From: Janthinobacterium saanense
Lineage (GTDB): Bacteria > Pseudomonadota > Gammaproteobacteria > Burkholderiales > Burkholderiaceae_D
DNA: 64,000 bases
Direction: 5' to 3'
Assembly: GCF_014200675.1 (NCBI RefSeq)
Contig: NZ_JACHCI010000001.1
Span: 496,001-560,000 of the forward strand
Notes under the pieces: model-generated
Told to the model about the DNA's origin: nothing
The model's input: only the letters and a program-made list of their open reading frames with translations
Database searches by the model: none
Position numbers and translations under genes: made by a program
Part shown: in pieces, positions 55,096 through 62,205 of the stretch
Layout of the letters: every line of letters starts with the position of its first letter
Position numbering within the stretch: the first letter of the stretch is position 1

Positions 55096-55384
55096 AAGAA
55101 ATCCTTGATTGAGCTGTCCTGCGGCATGGAAAGCCATGCTGCAGTAAATCGCTAAAGCAGATTTTTACTTGCCTACAATCTTCTATGTTGCGAGAGCGCA
55201 AGATGATGAAGAGCAGCACCGGCCGCCTATGTTGGCAGGTGTTTTTTGCGGAGGGGATGCCACTTCATGGGCCAATGTGATATCTATGTTTATCTTCTGA
55301 AAGATTGACTGATGCCAATCAGCTCTCTTGGCGAGCAGGCAAAAATGACACTCCGTTTGCTTACTTTGAATGGGAGATACCATC

Positions 55385-55981
55385 ATGCTCAAGTCTTTTG
55401 CCGCCAGAGGTGTGTCAGGCTGTATGGCCATGGCCGGTGCGCAGTTGCTTTCAGGCTGTGTGTCGAACACGGTCCCCGTGATAGCGTCAACCTCGTCCTA
55501 TGAATGCAGGTCAACGCCGGTGGATGGCTTGCCCAAGGCGGGGGACGGTGCGTATGGATGTCATTTTCAACTACGCGATACAGAGACTAAGCAAATTCTC
55601 CCCCATACGCCTTATTCTCTCGATGTGTATGCACCTGTGGAAACCAAAGGGGCAGAAAAATTGCCTTTAGTTACCCTGAAAGGCATCACAGATGCGCATG
55701 GGAGATCCGGTTATGTACGGGCGCCATTTCCTATTGTTCCCGAGCGTGTGCGATTTGTACGGATGGTTGGGACTGGAGCCTATGGACGCTCGCCTCATTT
55801 GATACGCCCGACAGATGGCGCGGGTGTTGCTGGTATGAATTATCAGATAAGCGGGTGTGGGTGGGACAAGCATGGTATTACTGACGATCAAGGTTTTACG
55901 CCCTTGTTTCTTAGTGAAACGTCCTGTACGTTCAAGACGATTTTTTATATGAAGCGAGAACGTGCAGGCGGTACAAAGTGA
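55385..55981 (+). CDS. Lipoprotein of unknown function
   Basis: 198 residues from the ATG at 55385 (TGGGAGATACCATC upstream). Signal peptide with lipobox LLSGC near residue 24. The mature part has several Cys (SYECRSTP, GAYGCHFQLRD, ISGCGWDKHG, SETSCTFKT) and a beta-type composition with QILPHTPYSLDVYAP and VTLKGITDAHGRSGYVRAPFP. The middle segment, in which a peptide or property is exposed and changed through a linker DAHGRSGYVRAP, resembles carrier-domain parts of Rhs/T6SS-associated proteins but not strongly enough to assign. Codon use is less GC-biased than in the neighbours. Confidence 0.72.
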   Translation: MLKSFAARGVSGCMAMAGAQLLSGCVSNTVPVIASTSSYECRSTPVDGLPKAGDGAYGCHFQLRDTETKQILPHTPYSLDVYAPVETKGAEKLPLVTLKGITDAHGRSGYVRAPFPIVPERVRFVRMVGTGAYGRSPHLIRPTDGAGVAGMNYQISGCGWDKHGITDDQGFTPLFLSETSCTFKTIFYMKRERAGGTK

Positions 55982-56011
55982 TACCGCCGGCGCTGTGATG
56001 GGAGGTTTCTG

Positions 56012-56407
56012 CTATGCAGCATGCGCCACGGCGCGTATCTCGATCAACTGGTGGGGGAAGGCCAGGCCGGACACGCCGATCAGGGTGGCGGCCGGGCGAT
56101 GGTCGCCCACGTATTGCTTGAAAAGTTCCACGCAAGGCTGGAAATGTTCGGCGGGGTTGGCGAGGTAGATCACCATTTCCGCGATCTGCGTACGTCCGAC
56201 CTGGAAGCCGGCCAGTACGCGGTCGAGGTTTTCCAGGGTGGTGCGTGCCTGCAGATCGAAGTCGTTTTCACCGACGAAAGCGCCCTGCATGTCGTGCGAG
56301 AATTGGCCGGAAATGTAGATGGTGCCGTTGATGCTATAGCCTTGGGTGACGCCGAATTGTTCTTCCCAAGAAACGCCGTGATTGTAGGTGGTGGCTGTTT
56401 GTGTCAT
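56012..56407 (-). CDS. RidA family protein (enamine/imine deaminase type)
   Basis: 131 residues. Typical Rid fold: GYSINGTIYISGQFSHDMQGAFVGENDFDLQARTTLENLDRVLAG and VIYLANPAEHFQPCVELFKQYVG. The C-terminal Glu of the active site is in HQLIEIRAVAHAA, and PAATLIGVSGLAFP is standard. The conserved catalytic Arg of RidA (in PARxxxxV) is replaced by PAATLIGV, so it belongs to one of the other Rid subfamilies and the imine-deaminase activity is uncertain. SD GAGGAAAAACAGC. It faces a LysR gene. Confidence 0.88.
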   Translation of the reverse strand: MTQTATTYNHGVSWEEQFGVTQGYSINGTIYISGQFSHDMQGAFVGENDFDLQARTTLENLDRVLAGFQVGRTQIAEMVIYLANPAEHFQPCVELFKQYVGDHRPAATLIGVSGLAFPHQLIEIRAVAHAA

Positions 56408-56578
56408 GCTGTTTTTCCTCAGTGTTGTCTTGCTTCGCCGGAGATCGGCGAGGTGGGAAAAGTATAGCGAGGTATCGCCAGCCTATAGGCGAACGGAGGG
56501 CGGCACAGAGGGGATAAACCATCCCAAATGGTGTTGATATAGTAGCTGGCCTGGCGCTGGAGAAAGAGAAATAACCGT

Positions 56579-57478
56579 ATGTTGCGCGCGAATCTGAACG
56601 AGATTCTGGTCTTCATGGCCGTGGTCGATGAAGGCAGTTTCATTGCGGGCGGCACGGCCATGGGCTTGAGCCGTTCGGCAGCCGGCAAGGCCGTGAACCG
56701 GCTCGAAGAACGGCTGGGCGTGCGCCTGCTGCACCGGACGACCCGCGCCCTGAGCCTGACCGATGAAGGCCGCGTTTTTTATGAGCGGGGCTTGCAGATA
56801 CTGGCGGCCGTCGACGAGGCCGAGTCCAGCGTGGCTGTGGGGGCGGGAGGGGGCACGCCGCGCGGCGTCTTGCGGCTGACCTTGCCCGACGCCTACGGCC
56901 GCCTGGTGATCTTGCCGCTGCTGCGCCGCTATCTGGCCGCCTGGCCCGAGCTGCAGGCCGAGGTCAGTTTTACGGACCGCCAGGCCGATATTGTCGAAGA
57001 GGGATTTGACCTGGCCATCCGCATCGGCGAAGCGCCGCCCGATACCCGGCTGGTATCGCGCGTGCTGGCCCGCCACCAGGCTGTGCTGTGCGCGTCCCCC
57101 GCTTACCTGGCCGAGCGAGGGCTGCCGCTCGACAGCGACGCGCTGGCCGCACACGATTGTTTGATCTTCAGCAGCCGTAATCGCCGTCAACCCTGGCGGA
57201 TCTTTGGGGATGACAGCACAGGCAAGTTGCCTGGACGCAGCCGTTTGCGCCTCGATAGCGGCGACGCCATCCGCGATGCCGTCCTGGCCGGCGACGGCAT
57301 CGCGCTGCTGCCCGATTTCCTGGTTGCCGGCGATCTGGAGGCGGGACGGCTGCTGCAGGTGTTGCCGGACTTGCCGCTCGACGAAGTGAAAATCGTCACC
57401 ATCTACCCGACCCGGCGGCTGCTGGAGCCCAGGGTGCGGCGCTTCATCGATTTCCTGGTCGACGAATTGGCGGCTTGA
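56579..57478 (+). CDS. LysR family transcriptional regulator
   Basis: 299 residues. N-terminal winged HTH (LNEILVFMAVVDEGSFIAGGTAMGLSRSAAGKAVNRLEERLGVRLLHRTTRALSLTDEG in parts) and a periplasmic-binding-like effector domain (GVLRLTLPDAYGRLVILPLL through the C-terminus). It is divergent from the RidA gene and probably controls it. Its stop abuts the end of the convergent fadE gene without a gap. Confidence 0.94.
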   Translation: MLRANLNEILVFMAVVDEGSFIAGGTAMGLSRSAAGKAVNRLEERLGVRLLHRTTRALSLTDEGRVFYERGLQILAAVDEAESSVAVGAGGGTPRGVLRLTLPDAYGRLVILPLLRRYLAAWPELQAEVSFTDRQADIVEEGFDLAIRIGEAPPDTRLVSRVLARHQAVLCASPAYLAERGLPLDSDALAAHDCLIFSSRNRRQPWRIFGDDSTGKLPGRSRLRLDSGDAIRDAVLAGDGIALLPDFLVAGDLEAGRLLQVLPDLPLDEVKIVTIYPTRRLLEPRVRRFIDFLVDELAA

Positions 57479-59872
57479 TCAGACCTCGACTCCCTGCTTT
57501 TCGCTGGCAAGACGATGGTCGTCCAGAACGGGTTTCTGGATGTTCACCGTATCTGCAGGCTGTGATGGCTGCGGTGGAAAGTCGTCAACCTGAATTGCTG
57601 CGTCAACCAAACGAGTGAATTCCAGCAAGGTATTGTGCTCCTGGCAGCTGATCGAACCAGAAGCGGCCGCTGCACTCAGCCACTCCTGCATGGCTGATAC
57701 GCTTTGCGGCAAGTGCTTGAGGGCCGCGCCTTGCGGCGTGTCTTTCAGGCGTTTTTCGATGGCCACCACCTCGGACAGCAAGTCCAGCGCCATTTCGCCA
57801 CGGGCCAGCGGATCGCCCGCATCGTTTGCCACGTAGCAATCGGCAAGCAGGCGCTCGCGGTCGGCGCCCGGCGTTTGCATGGCCTGCGTCACTGCACTGC
57901 CCAGTTCATCGGAAGGCGGGCGATGCGGCAGGCCGAAAGGAAACAGCCAGACGCGCAGCAAGACTGCCAGTCCCCGCGCGGGGAAATTGTCCAGCACGCC
58001 GCTCAAGCCTTGCTGCGCCTTGCACAGGGTATCTTGCAGCGCCCAGTGGACATAGGGCAGGTCGGCCTGAGGCCGTCCGTCATCTTCATAACGTTTCAGC
58101 ACAGACGAAGCCAAATACAGTTGCGACAGCACATCGCCCAGGCGCGCGGAAATCCGTTCGCGCCGCTTGAGTTCGCCACCGAGCACAAACATCGACATAT
58201 CGGTCATCACGGCAAAGGCCGTCGACAATCGCGTGACGGCGCGGTAATAAGGCGCCAGTTCGGGCGCGCCGGCGTCGGGCACGGCAGCCAGCCGTGCACC
58301 GCCCAGGCCATACCAGAGTCCCCGTGCAATGTTGCCCAACACAAAGCCGACGTGGCCGAAGAATGCCTGGTCGAAGTCTTGCAGGGCTTTGCGGTGTTCG
58401 GTCTCCTTGACGGCGGCCATTTCCTTGAGCACATACGGATGGGCGCGGATGGCGCCCTGGCCAAAGATGATCAGGCTGCGGGTGAGTATATTGGCGCCCT
58501 CGACGGTGATGGCGATGGGGATTTGCTGATAGGCATTGGCCAGGAAATTATTGGGCCCGATGCAGATGCCCTTGCCGCCAAGGATATCCATGCCGTCATT
58601 GACCAGTGCGCGTCCCCGTTCGGTGACATGGTATTTGACGATGGCGGAAATCACGGCCGGCTTTTCACCCAGGTCCACGGCCCGCGCCGACAGCCTGCGC
58701 GCCGCATCCATCAGGTACAAATTGGCGCCCATGCGCGCCAGCGCTTCCTGCACCCCTTCGAATTTGCCGATCGGCATATTGAACTGGCGCCGCACGGCCG
58801 CATAGGCGCTGGTGCCGCGCACGGCCATCTTGGCCATGCCCACGCTGGACGAAGGCAGTGAAATGGCGCGCCCGGCCGCCAGGCATTCCATCAGCATGCG
58901 CCAGCCCTTGCCCACTTGCGCCTTGCCGCCGATCACCCAGTCGATGGGAATGAACACATCCTTGCCCGAGGTCGGGCCGTTCTGGAACACAGCGTTCAAA
59001 GGATGGTGGCGGCGGCCGATCACCACGCCGTCATGCTTGGCCGGAATCAGCGCGCAGGTAATGCCGGGCGCTGCATCGTCGGACAATAGACGGTCGGGGT
59101 CGCTGGTATTGAATGCCAGCCCCAGCAAGGTGGCCACCGGCGCCAGCGTGATGTAGCGCTTGTTCCAGGTGAGGCGTATGCCCACGGTGGCGCGGCCTTC
59201 ATGCTCGCCCATGCAGACCACGCCGTGATCGGGAATCGCCGCCGCATCGGAACCGGCATACGGGCTGGTCAGCGCAAAGCAGGGAATTTCCAGGCCGGCA
59301 GCCAATCGTGGCAAATAATGGTTTTTCTGTTCGTCGGTGCCATAGTGCAGCAGCAATTCGGCCGGTCCCAGTGAATTGGGCACCATCACCGTGACGGCCA
59401 GCGCCGAGCAGCGCGTCGACAGTTTCATGACCACTTGCGAATGCATATAGGCGGAAAATTCCTTGCCGCCATATTGCTTCGGAATGATCATGCCGAGAAA
59501 ACCTTGCTGCTTGATATAGGTCCAGGCTTGCGGCGGCAAGTCCAGTCCCTGCTGGGTGTCCCAGTCATTGACCATATCGCACAGTTGATCGACATCATGG
59601 TCGAGAAAGTGGCGCTCTTCGGCAGTCAGCGTGGGGCCGGTATGGGCCAGCAATTTGGGCCAGTCTGGCTGGCCGGAAAACAGGTCGGCATCCCACCAGG
59701 TAGTGCCCGCTTCGAGCGCGTCGCGTTCGGTATCGGACATGCTGGGCAGGATGCGCTTGAACAGCGCGAGGATGTGCGGGGTAATCAGCGCGCGGCGCAG
59801 GGGGGCGACGGCAAACAGTGCAATCAGGCAAAGCACAATCAGCACTAGCGCCATCAGAAATATCGTCAGCAT
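57479..59872 (-). CDS. fadE: Acyl-CoA dehydrogenase FadE
   Basis: First step of fatty-acid beta-oxidation. 797 residues, close to E. coli FadE. Two hydrophobic N-terminal stretches (MLTIFLMALVLIVLCLIALFAV) suggest membrane attachment. The dehydrogenase core (about 75-480) has GFLGMIIPKQYGGKEFSAY, CFALTSPYAGSDAAAIPD and LGGKGICIGPNNFL with IAITVEGANILTRSL. The C-terminal extension (about 520-770) is the DUF1974 region of this subfamily. SD CAGGGAGACACGC. No other fad genes are adjacent. Confidence 0.95.
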   Translation of the reverse strand: MLTIFLMALVLIVLCLIALFAVAPLRRALITPHILALFKRILPSMSDTERDALEAGTTWWDADLFSGQPDWPKLLAHTGPTLTAEERHFLDHDVDQLCDMVNDWDTQQGLDLPPQAWTYIKQQGFLGMIIPKQYGGKEFSAYMHSQVVMKLSTRCSALAVTVMVPNSLGPAELLLHYGTDEQKNHYLPRLAAGLEIPCFALTSPYAGSDAAAIPDHGVVCMGEHEGRATVGIRLTWNKRYITLAPVATLLGLAFNTSDPDRLLSDDAAPGITCALIPAKHDGVVIGRRHHPLNAVFQNGPTSGKDVFIPIDWVIGGKAQVGKGWRMLMECLAAGRAISLPSSSVGMAKMAVRGTSAYAAVRRQFNMPIGKFEGVQEALARMGANLYLMDAARRLSARAVDLGEKPAVISAIVKYHVTERGRALVNDGMDILGGKGICIGPNNFLANAYQQIPIAITVEGANILTRSLIIFGQGAIRAHPYVLKEMAAVKETEHRKALQDFDQAFFGHVGFVLGNIARGLWYGLGGARLAAVPDAGAPELAPYYRAVTRLSTAFAVMTDMSMFVLGGELKRRERISARLGDVLSQLYLASSVLKRYEDDGRPQADLPYVHWALQDTLCKAQQGLSGVLDNFPARGLAVLLRVWLFPFGLPHRPPSDELGSAVTQAMQTPGADRERLLADCYVANDAGDPLARGEMALDLLSEVVAIEKRLKDTPQGAALKHLPQSVSAMQEWLSAAAASGSISCQEHNTLLEFTRLVDAAIQVDDFPPQPSQPADTVNIQKPVLDDHRLASEKQGVEV

Positions 59873-59977
59873 GCGTGTCTCCCTGTTTTAATAAGAACAG
59901 GGTAGGCCGATGCGGTCGAGCTTTCTGTGCGGTATAGCGCATAGGCGGCGTCTTCGGCAACGCCGCCCGGCTAGTTT

Positions 59978-61225
59978 CTAAGTTGCCATCGAGCGCAGCA
60001 GCAAGCCGGTGATGTAAGCGCCATAGGTGCCCAGCGCATAACCGAGCACGGCCAGCAGCACGCCGACCGGCGCCAATGCCGGATGGAAAGCGCTGGCGAC
60101 GACCGGCGCAGAAGCGGCGCCGCCGATATTGGCTTGCGAGCCGACGGCCATGAAGAACAGCGGTGCGCGTATCAGCTTTGCCATCAGCAGCATTAGGCCG
60201 CCATGCACGGCGATCCAGATCAAGCCCAGCAGGAACAGGAAAGGCTTGTCGAACAGCGCCTTGAGGTCCATGTGCATGCCGATGGTGGCAACTAATATAT
60301 ACAGCATGGCCGAACCGATGGTCGAGGCGCCCGCGCCTTCCAGGCTGCGCGCCCTGGTAAAGCTCAGCAGCAAGCCGATGGTGGTGGCCAGCACGACGAT
60401 CCAGAAGAAGCCCGACGTCAGGCTGTAATCCTGCAAGCGCCATTCGGCCGGCAAGGTGGCGATCCATGCCACCGTCGGGGCCGCCAAAAAGTGCGACAGG
60501 CCGGTAGCGCCCAGGCCGATGGCCAGTATCATCATCACATCATTCAGGCCGGGAATGCGCGCATGCTGGGCTTTATAGGTTTCGATGCGGTCTTTCAGTG
60601 CGTTGATGGCCGACAGGTCGGCGCCCGTCCAGCGGTCGAAGGCCTTGGCGCGGCTGGCCATGAACAGCAGCACGGCCATCCAGACATTGGCGACCAGCAC
60701 GTCAACGGCGACAAACTGGCCAAACAGGGTGGCGTCGACTTCAAACACTTCCTTCATCGCCGCCTGGTTGGCGCCGCCGCCTATCCAGGAACCGGCCACG
60801 GTGGTCATGCCGCGCCAGGTTTCACCGGCCACCGTTTCAGGGTGGATCAGGCGTACGGCCTCGAACGCGACCACCGCGCCCAGCATCACGCCGACGGTGC
60901 CGGTCAGGAACATGATGATGGCCTTGGGGCCCAGACGCATCAGGGCGCCGAAATCGATGGCGATGCACAGCAAAACCAGTGCGCTCGGCAGCAGATAATC
61001 GCGCGCCACGCCATACAGGGCCGAAGCATTGCCATCGATGATGCCGGCCGTGTTCAGCAGGGCAGGGATCAGATAGCACATCAGCAGGGAAGGGACGTAG
61101 GTATAAAACCTGGACCAGAAGCCGGTGGTTCTCGACGACGTCCAGAAGACGGCGCCCAGCGTAATGGCCAGCAAACCGAGGACAACAGCATCATTGGTGA
61201 TCAAAGCGGTAGTAACAGGAGGCAT
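59978..61225 (-). CDS. DUF819 family integral membrane protein
   Basis: 415 residues with many hydrophobic helices, for example YVPSLLMCYLIPALLNTAGII and ALVLLCIAIDFGALMRLGPK. The family hallmark GSWIGGGANQAAMKEVF and the later GSQANIGGAASAPVVASAF are present; the two Gly-rich repeats suggest an inverted-repeat transporter. Substrate unknown. SD GAGGGAACTAG. It ends 105 bases after the start of fadE in the same direction, so possibly one transcript. Confidence 0.9.
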   Translation of the reverse strand: MPPVTTALITNDAVVLGLLAITLGAVFWTSSRTTGFWSRFYTYVPSLLMCYLIPALLNTAGIIDGNASALYGVARDYLLPSALVLLCIAIDFGALMRLGPKAIIMFLTGTVGVMLGAVVAFEAVRLIHPETVAGETWRGMTTVAGSWIGGGANQAAMKEVFEVDATLFGQFVAVDVLVANVWMAVLLFMASRAKAFDRWTGADLSAINALKDRIETYKAQHARIPGLNDVMMILAIGLGATGLSHFLAAPTVAWIATLPAEWRLQDYSLTSGFFWIVVLATTIGLLLSFTRARSLEGAGASTIGSAMLYILVATIGMHMDLKALFDKPFLFLLGLIWIAVHGGLMLLMAKLIRAPLFFMAVGSQANIGGAASAPVVASAFHPALAPVGVLLAVLGYALGTYGAYITGLLLRSMAT

Positions 61226-61436
61226 CTAGTTCCCTCAGGCAAAGAGTGTGTGTCATGGCGCACGATCGCTGCGCCACGTAAGGCAAGCGGCCAGCTCATG
61301 GCCAGGCGCTCGTCGTACAGATTGCGGACTGCGGCTGCATTCTACATTGCATGGAAGGCAATAGTTGGTTGTCTTGCTTGGTGACAAAAAGTCGGGGAAG
61401 TGTTGCTGAGGGGAGGGAAATAAACCGGCAAAAACA

Positions 61437-61464
61437 AAAACGCCAACCCGAAGGTTGGCGTTTT
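61437..61464 (-). terminator. Terminator of tRNA-Phe
   Basis: AAAACGCCAACC (61437-61448) pairs with GGTTGGCGTTTT (61453-61464) over 12 bp. On the minus strand the loop is UUCG closed by C-G, an extra-stable tetraloop, and a U-rich run follows. It lies 20 bases after the tRNA 3' end. Confidence 0.93.
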
Positions 61465-61484
61465 AATATGTACTGCTGAATTCT

Positions 61485-61560
61485 TGGTGGCCCGGGGCGG
61501 AATCGAACCACCGACACAAGGATTTTCAATCCTCTGCTCTACCGACTGAGCTACCAGGCC
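61485..61560 (-). tRNA. tRNA-Phe (GAA)
   Basis: 76 bases including an encoded CCA. The acceptor stem GGCCTGG pairs with CCGGGCC (one G-U). D-arm AGCTCAGTCGGTAGAGC, anticodon loop TTGAAAA with GAA at 34-36, T-arm GGTTCGATTCC. A promoter and a terminator flank it. No integrase or duplicated 3' end is nearby, so this tRNA does not appear to host an integrated element here. Confidence 0.97.
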
Positions 61561-61570
61561 AAGGCGGAGA

Positions 61571-61600
61571 ATTATAACAGAAAGACTCCAAGCCTGACCA
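61571..61600 (-). promoter_or_regulatory. Promoter of tRNA-Phe
   Basis: On the minus strand, TGGTCA (61595-61600) and a perfect TATAAT (61571-61576) are 18 bases apart, ending 11 bases before the tRNA 5' end. Confidence 0.8.
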
Positions 61601-61654
61601 GAGCATCTTGTGTTCAAATGCAACAGATGGTCGAAACTTTCTTTTTTGATACTC

Positions 61655-62092
61655 TTATAAGGCCGAACCGCCGTTCAAGTTTGGTTTTTGCAGTTCGCAG
61701 CGGCCCGCCACGCAGCTGGCGCCCGGGTCGGTGATGATGGAGCAGGTCGACAGCATGCCGTCGTTTTGCTGTTGCCGGCGGCTGGCTTCCGCTTGCGCGT
61801 AGGCCAGCGCCTTGATTTTCTTGCCGTCATTGCTCTTGCTGGACCAGGCCAGGTAGCGTTCCGGGCCGCCGCAAGCCTTGGCGCCGATGGCGATGGTTTG
61901 GCATTGCTCGGTGGAATCGCATGCAGCGTTGCCCACTTCCGTCTTGATCTGTTCCAGCAAGCTGGCCTGGCTGGGGGCAGGGGTGGCAGGGGCATTCGCG
62001 TCTTGCGCGGGGGCGCTGCAGGCGCTGGTGGCAAGCAGCAAGGCGCCGACGCATAGAAAGCGCAGCAAGGTAGGGAAGATAGGTGTTTTCAT
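61655..62092 (-). CDS. Small lipoprotein of unknown function
   Basis: 145 residues from the ATG at 62092 (GAAGGC upstream). Signal peptide with lipobox LLLATSACS. Linker APAQDANAPATPAPS, then a domain with four Cys (NAACDSTEQC, AKACGGPERYLAWSS, LSTCSIIT, ASCVAGRC). The core KSNDGKKIKALAYAQAEASRRQQ is helical. Envelope protein; family not recognised. The chosen start avoids an upstream frame with poor composition. Confidence 0.83.
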   Translation of the reverse strand: MKTPIFPTLLRFLCVGALLLATSACSAPAQDANAPATPAPSQASLLEQIKTEVGNAACDSTEQCQTIAIGAKACGGPERYLAWSSKSNDGKKIKALAYAQAEASRRQQQNDGMLSTCSIITDPGASCVAGRCELQKPNLNGGSAL

Positions 62093-62154
62093 GCCTTCAT
62101 CATGTGCCACGCTTATGGAAATGGCAAGCACGATTCGCAGCGAGGTGCCGCATG

Positions 62155-62179
62155 AAAAATGCCCGCGCGGGGCGGGCAT
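62155..62179 (-). terminator. Terminator of the S9 peptidase gene
   Basis: ATGCCCGC (62159-62166) pairs with GCGGGCAT (62172-62179) around a five-base loop. On the minus strand it is followed by TTTTC. It lies about 27 bases past the S9 peptidase stop. Confidence 0.85.
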
Positions 62180-62205
62180 CGTTCTTACTGATAACTACTT
62201 GAGAA

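Noticed and set aside
61485-61654. Integration site of a mobile element at tRNA-Phe
   Set aside because: No integrase, no duplicated tRNA 3' end, and housekeeping genes with normal composition on both sides.
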